The notes under the pieces are model-generated. The model worked only from the letters and a program-made list of their open reading frames with translations. It was not told where the DNA came from and searched no databases. Position numbers and translations under genes: made by a program. From contig NBBA01000003.1 of NCBI GenBank assembly GCA_002794785.1, forward strand, positions 1-64,000: a stretch of DNA of 64,000 nucleotides, read 5' to 3'. Below, one piece after another: positions 63,522 to 64,000 of the stretch; within the stretch, counting starts at the first letter, position 1, and each line of letters begins with the position of its first letter. Origin of the DNA: Coniferiporia sulphurascens (Eukaryota; Basidiomycota; Agaricomycetes; Hymenochaetales; Hymenochaetaceae).

Positions 63522-64000
63522 CTATCCAGAAACGGGTTTCGGAATAATCGCATCCATGCTGGTATAGCCAATATCTCTTCCGAACTCTATGACCATGGCA
63601 CGCCCCATGAGGCATACCCATCCGATACCGTCGCCAGTAACGCATTGACTAGGCCAGAACAGCTCTCCTTCAAAGTCTTCCATATCAGGCTCGTATTCTT
63701 CCTCTGCGGAGAGTGTTGAGCAAACCATTCTTCCAAAAGTACGCGGGAAATGCTCCCGCATTATTGCCAACGATAGGGTTTTCTCCGAAGCTTTCATTTC
63801 TTGTGATGCTGCCGCTTGCGAGCCAACTAGTCTTTTCGCAAACATGACGTATGACTGTTTGACTTGAACAATGCCATCAGTTAGGACGCGATCACCCTCA
63901 GCAGGTCGTGGGGGTTGGGGTTTGTTCCCAGCCCTTTTTGCGTCATCATTTCTGTTTTCACCGTTCGTATTTAGAGGCGTAGCATTGCTTGGGTTTGCTG
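63522..64000 (-). CDS. Conserved hypothetical protein, C-terminal part (runs off right edge)
   Basis: The minus-strand frame is open from the window edge to a stop at 63522-63524 (160 codons visible), so the N-terminus lies to the right. The visible part has a disordered Asn/Pro/Lys-rich segment, then LTDGIVQVKQSYVMFAKRLV, an acidic stretch, and a compact ending with FWPSQCVTGDGIGWVCLMGR and FGRDIGYTSMDAIIPKPVSG. The Trp/Gly-rich ending looks like a conserved domain, but I cannot name a family. No intron is needed in the visible part. Confidence 0.6.
   Translation of the reverse strand, partial: ANPSNATPLNTNGENRNDDAKRAGNKPQPPRPAEGDRVLTDGIVQVKQSYVMFAKRLVGSQAAASQEMKASEKTLSLAIMREHFPRTFGRMVCSTLSAEEEYEPDMEDFEGELFWPSQCVTGDGIGWVCLMGRAMVIEFGRDIGYTSMDAIIPKPVSG

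Overview
The window is nuclear DNA of a filamentous basidiomycete, most likely an agaricomycete. Genes lie on both strands with several short introns each, mostly about 50-75 nt with GT-AG ends. The protein families are fungal: class IV chitin synthase, MedA-like regulator, DASH subunit, DUF4045-gelsolin protein and agaricomycete-type small secreted proteins. There are no operons and no bacterial signals. Many exons are too short to show as open frames, so I rebuilt gene models by splicing. Where I give exon coordinates, the summed coding lengths are multiples of three.

Left part (1-13.6 kb): a LETM1-domain mitochondrial protein (-), a TEN1-like telomere OB-fold protein (-), a UDP-glycosyltransferase (+), an F-box/WD-repeat protein (+), a 1.5 kb gene-free spacer and a class IV chitin synthase (+).

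Centre-left (13.6-30 kb): a CDKN3-like phosphatase with a long disordered N-terminus (+), the Ski complex scaffold SKI3 (+), an acidic disordered protein (+), a Spc34-like DASH kinetochore subunit with an unusual C-terminal extension (-), and, divergent from it, an MFS transporter with 9- and 14-nt microexons (+).

Centre-right (30-46.6 kb): a DOCK-family Rac exchange factor (-) divergent from a WDR83/MORG1 scaffold (+), then four minus-strand genes: LSM2, a MedA/DUF7082 regulator, Mediator subunit MED27, and a small secreted cysteine-containing protein made of seven tiny exons.

Right part (46.6-64 kb): a 666-bp TA-flanked terminal-inverted-repeat element, a possible unrecognised gene, an NTF2-like/flavin monooxygenase (+) convergent with a DUF4045-gelsolin protein (-), a GPI-anchored secreted protein (-), ribosomal protein uS7/RPS5 (-), about 3.5 kb with no supportable gene, and a partial conserved gene running off the right edge.

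Most genes are unrelated housekeeping genes. Shared themes are actin and cell-surface growth (chitin synthase, DOCK GEF, gelsolin protein) and RNA metabolism (LSM2, SKI3, RPS5). No multi-gene undescribed system is evident. The most interesting items are genes hidden by splicing (TEN1, the secreted protein), the Spc34 extension and the inverted-repeat element.
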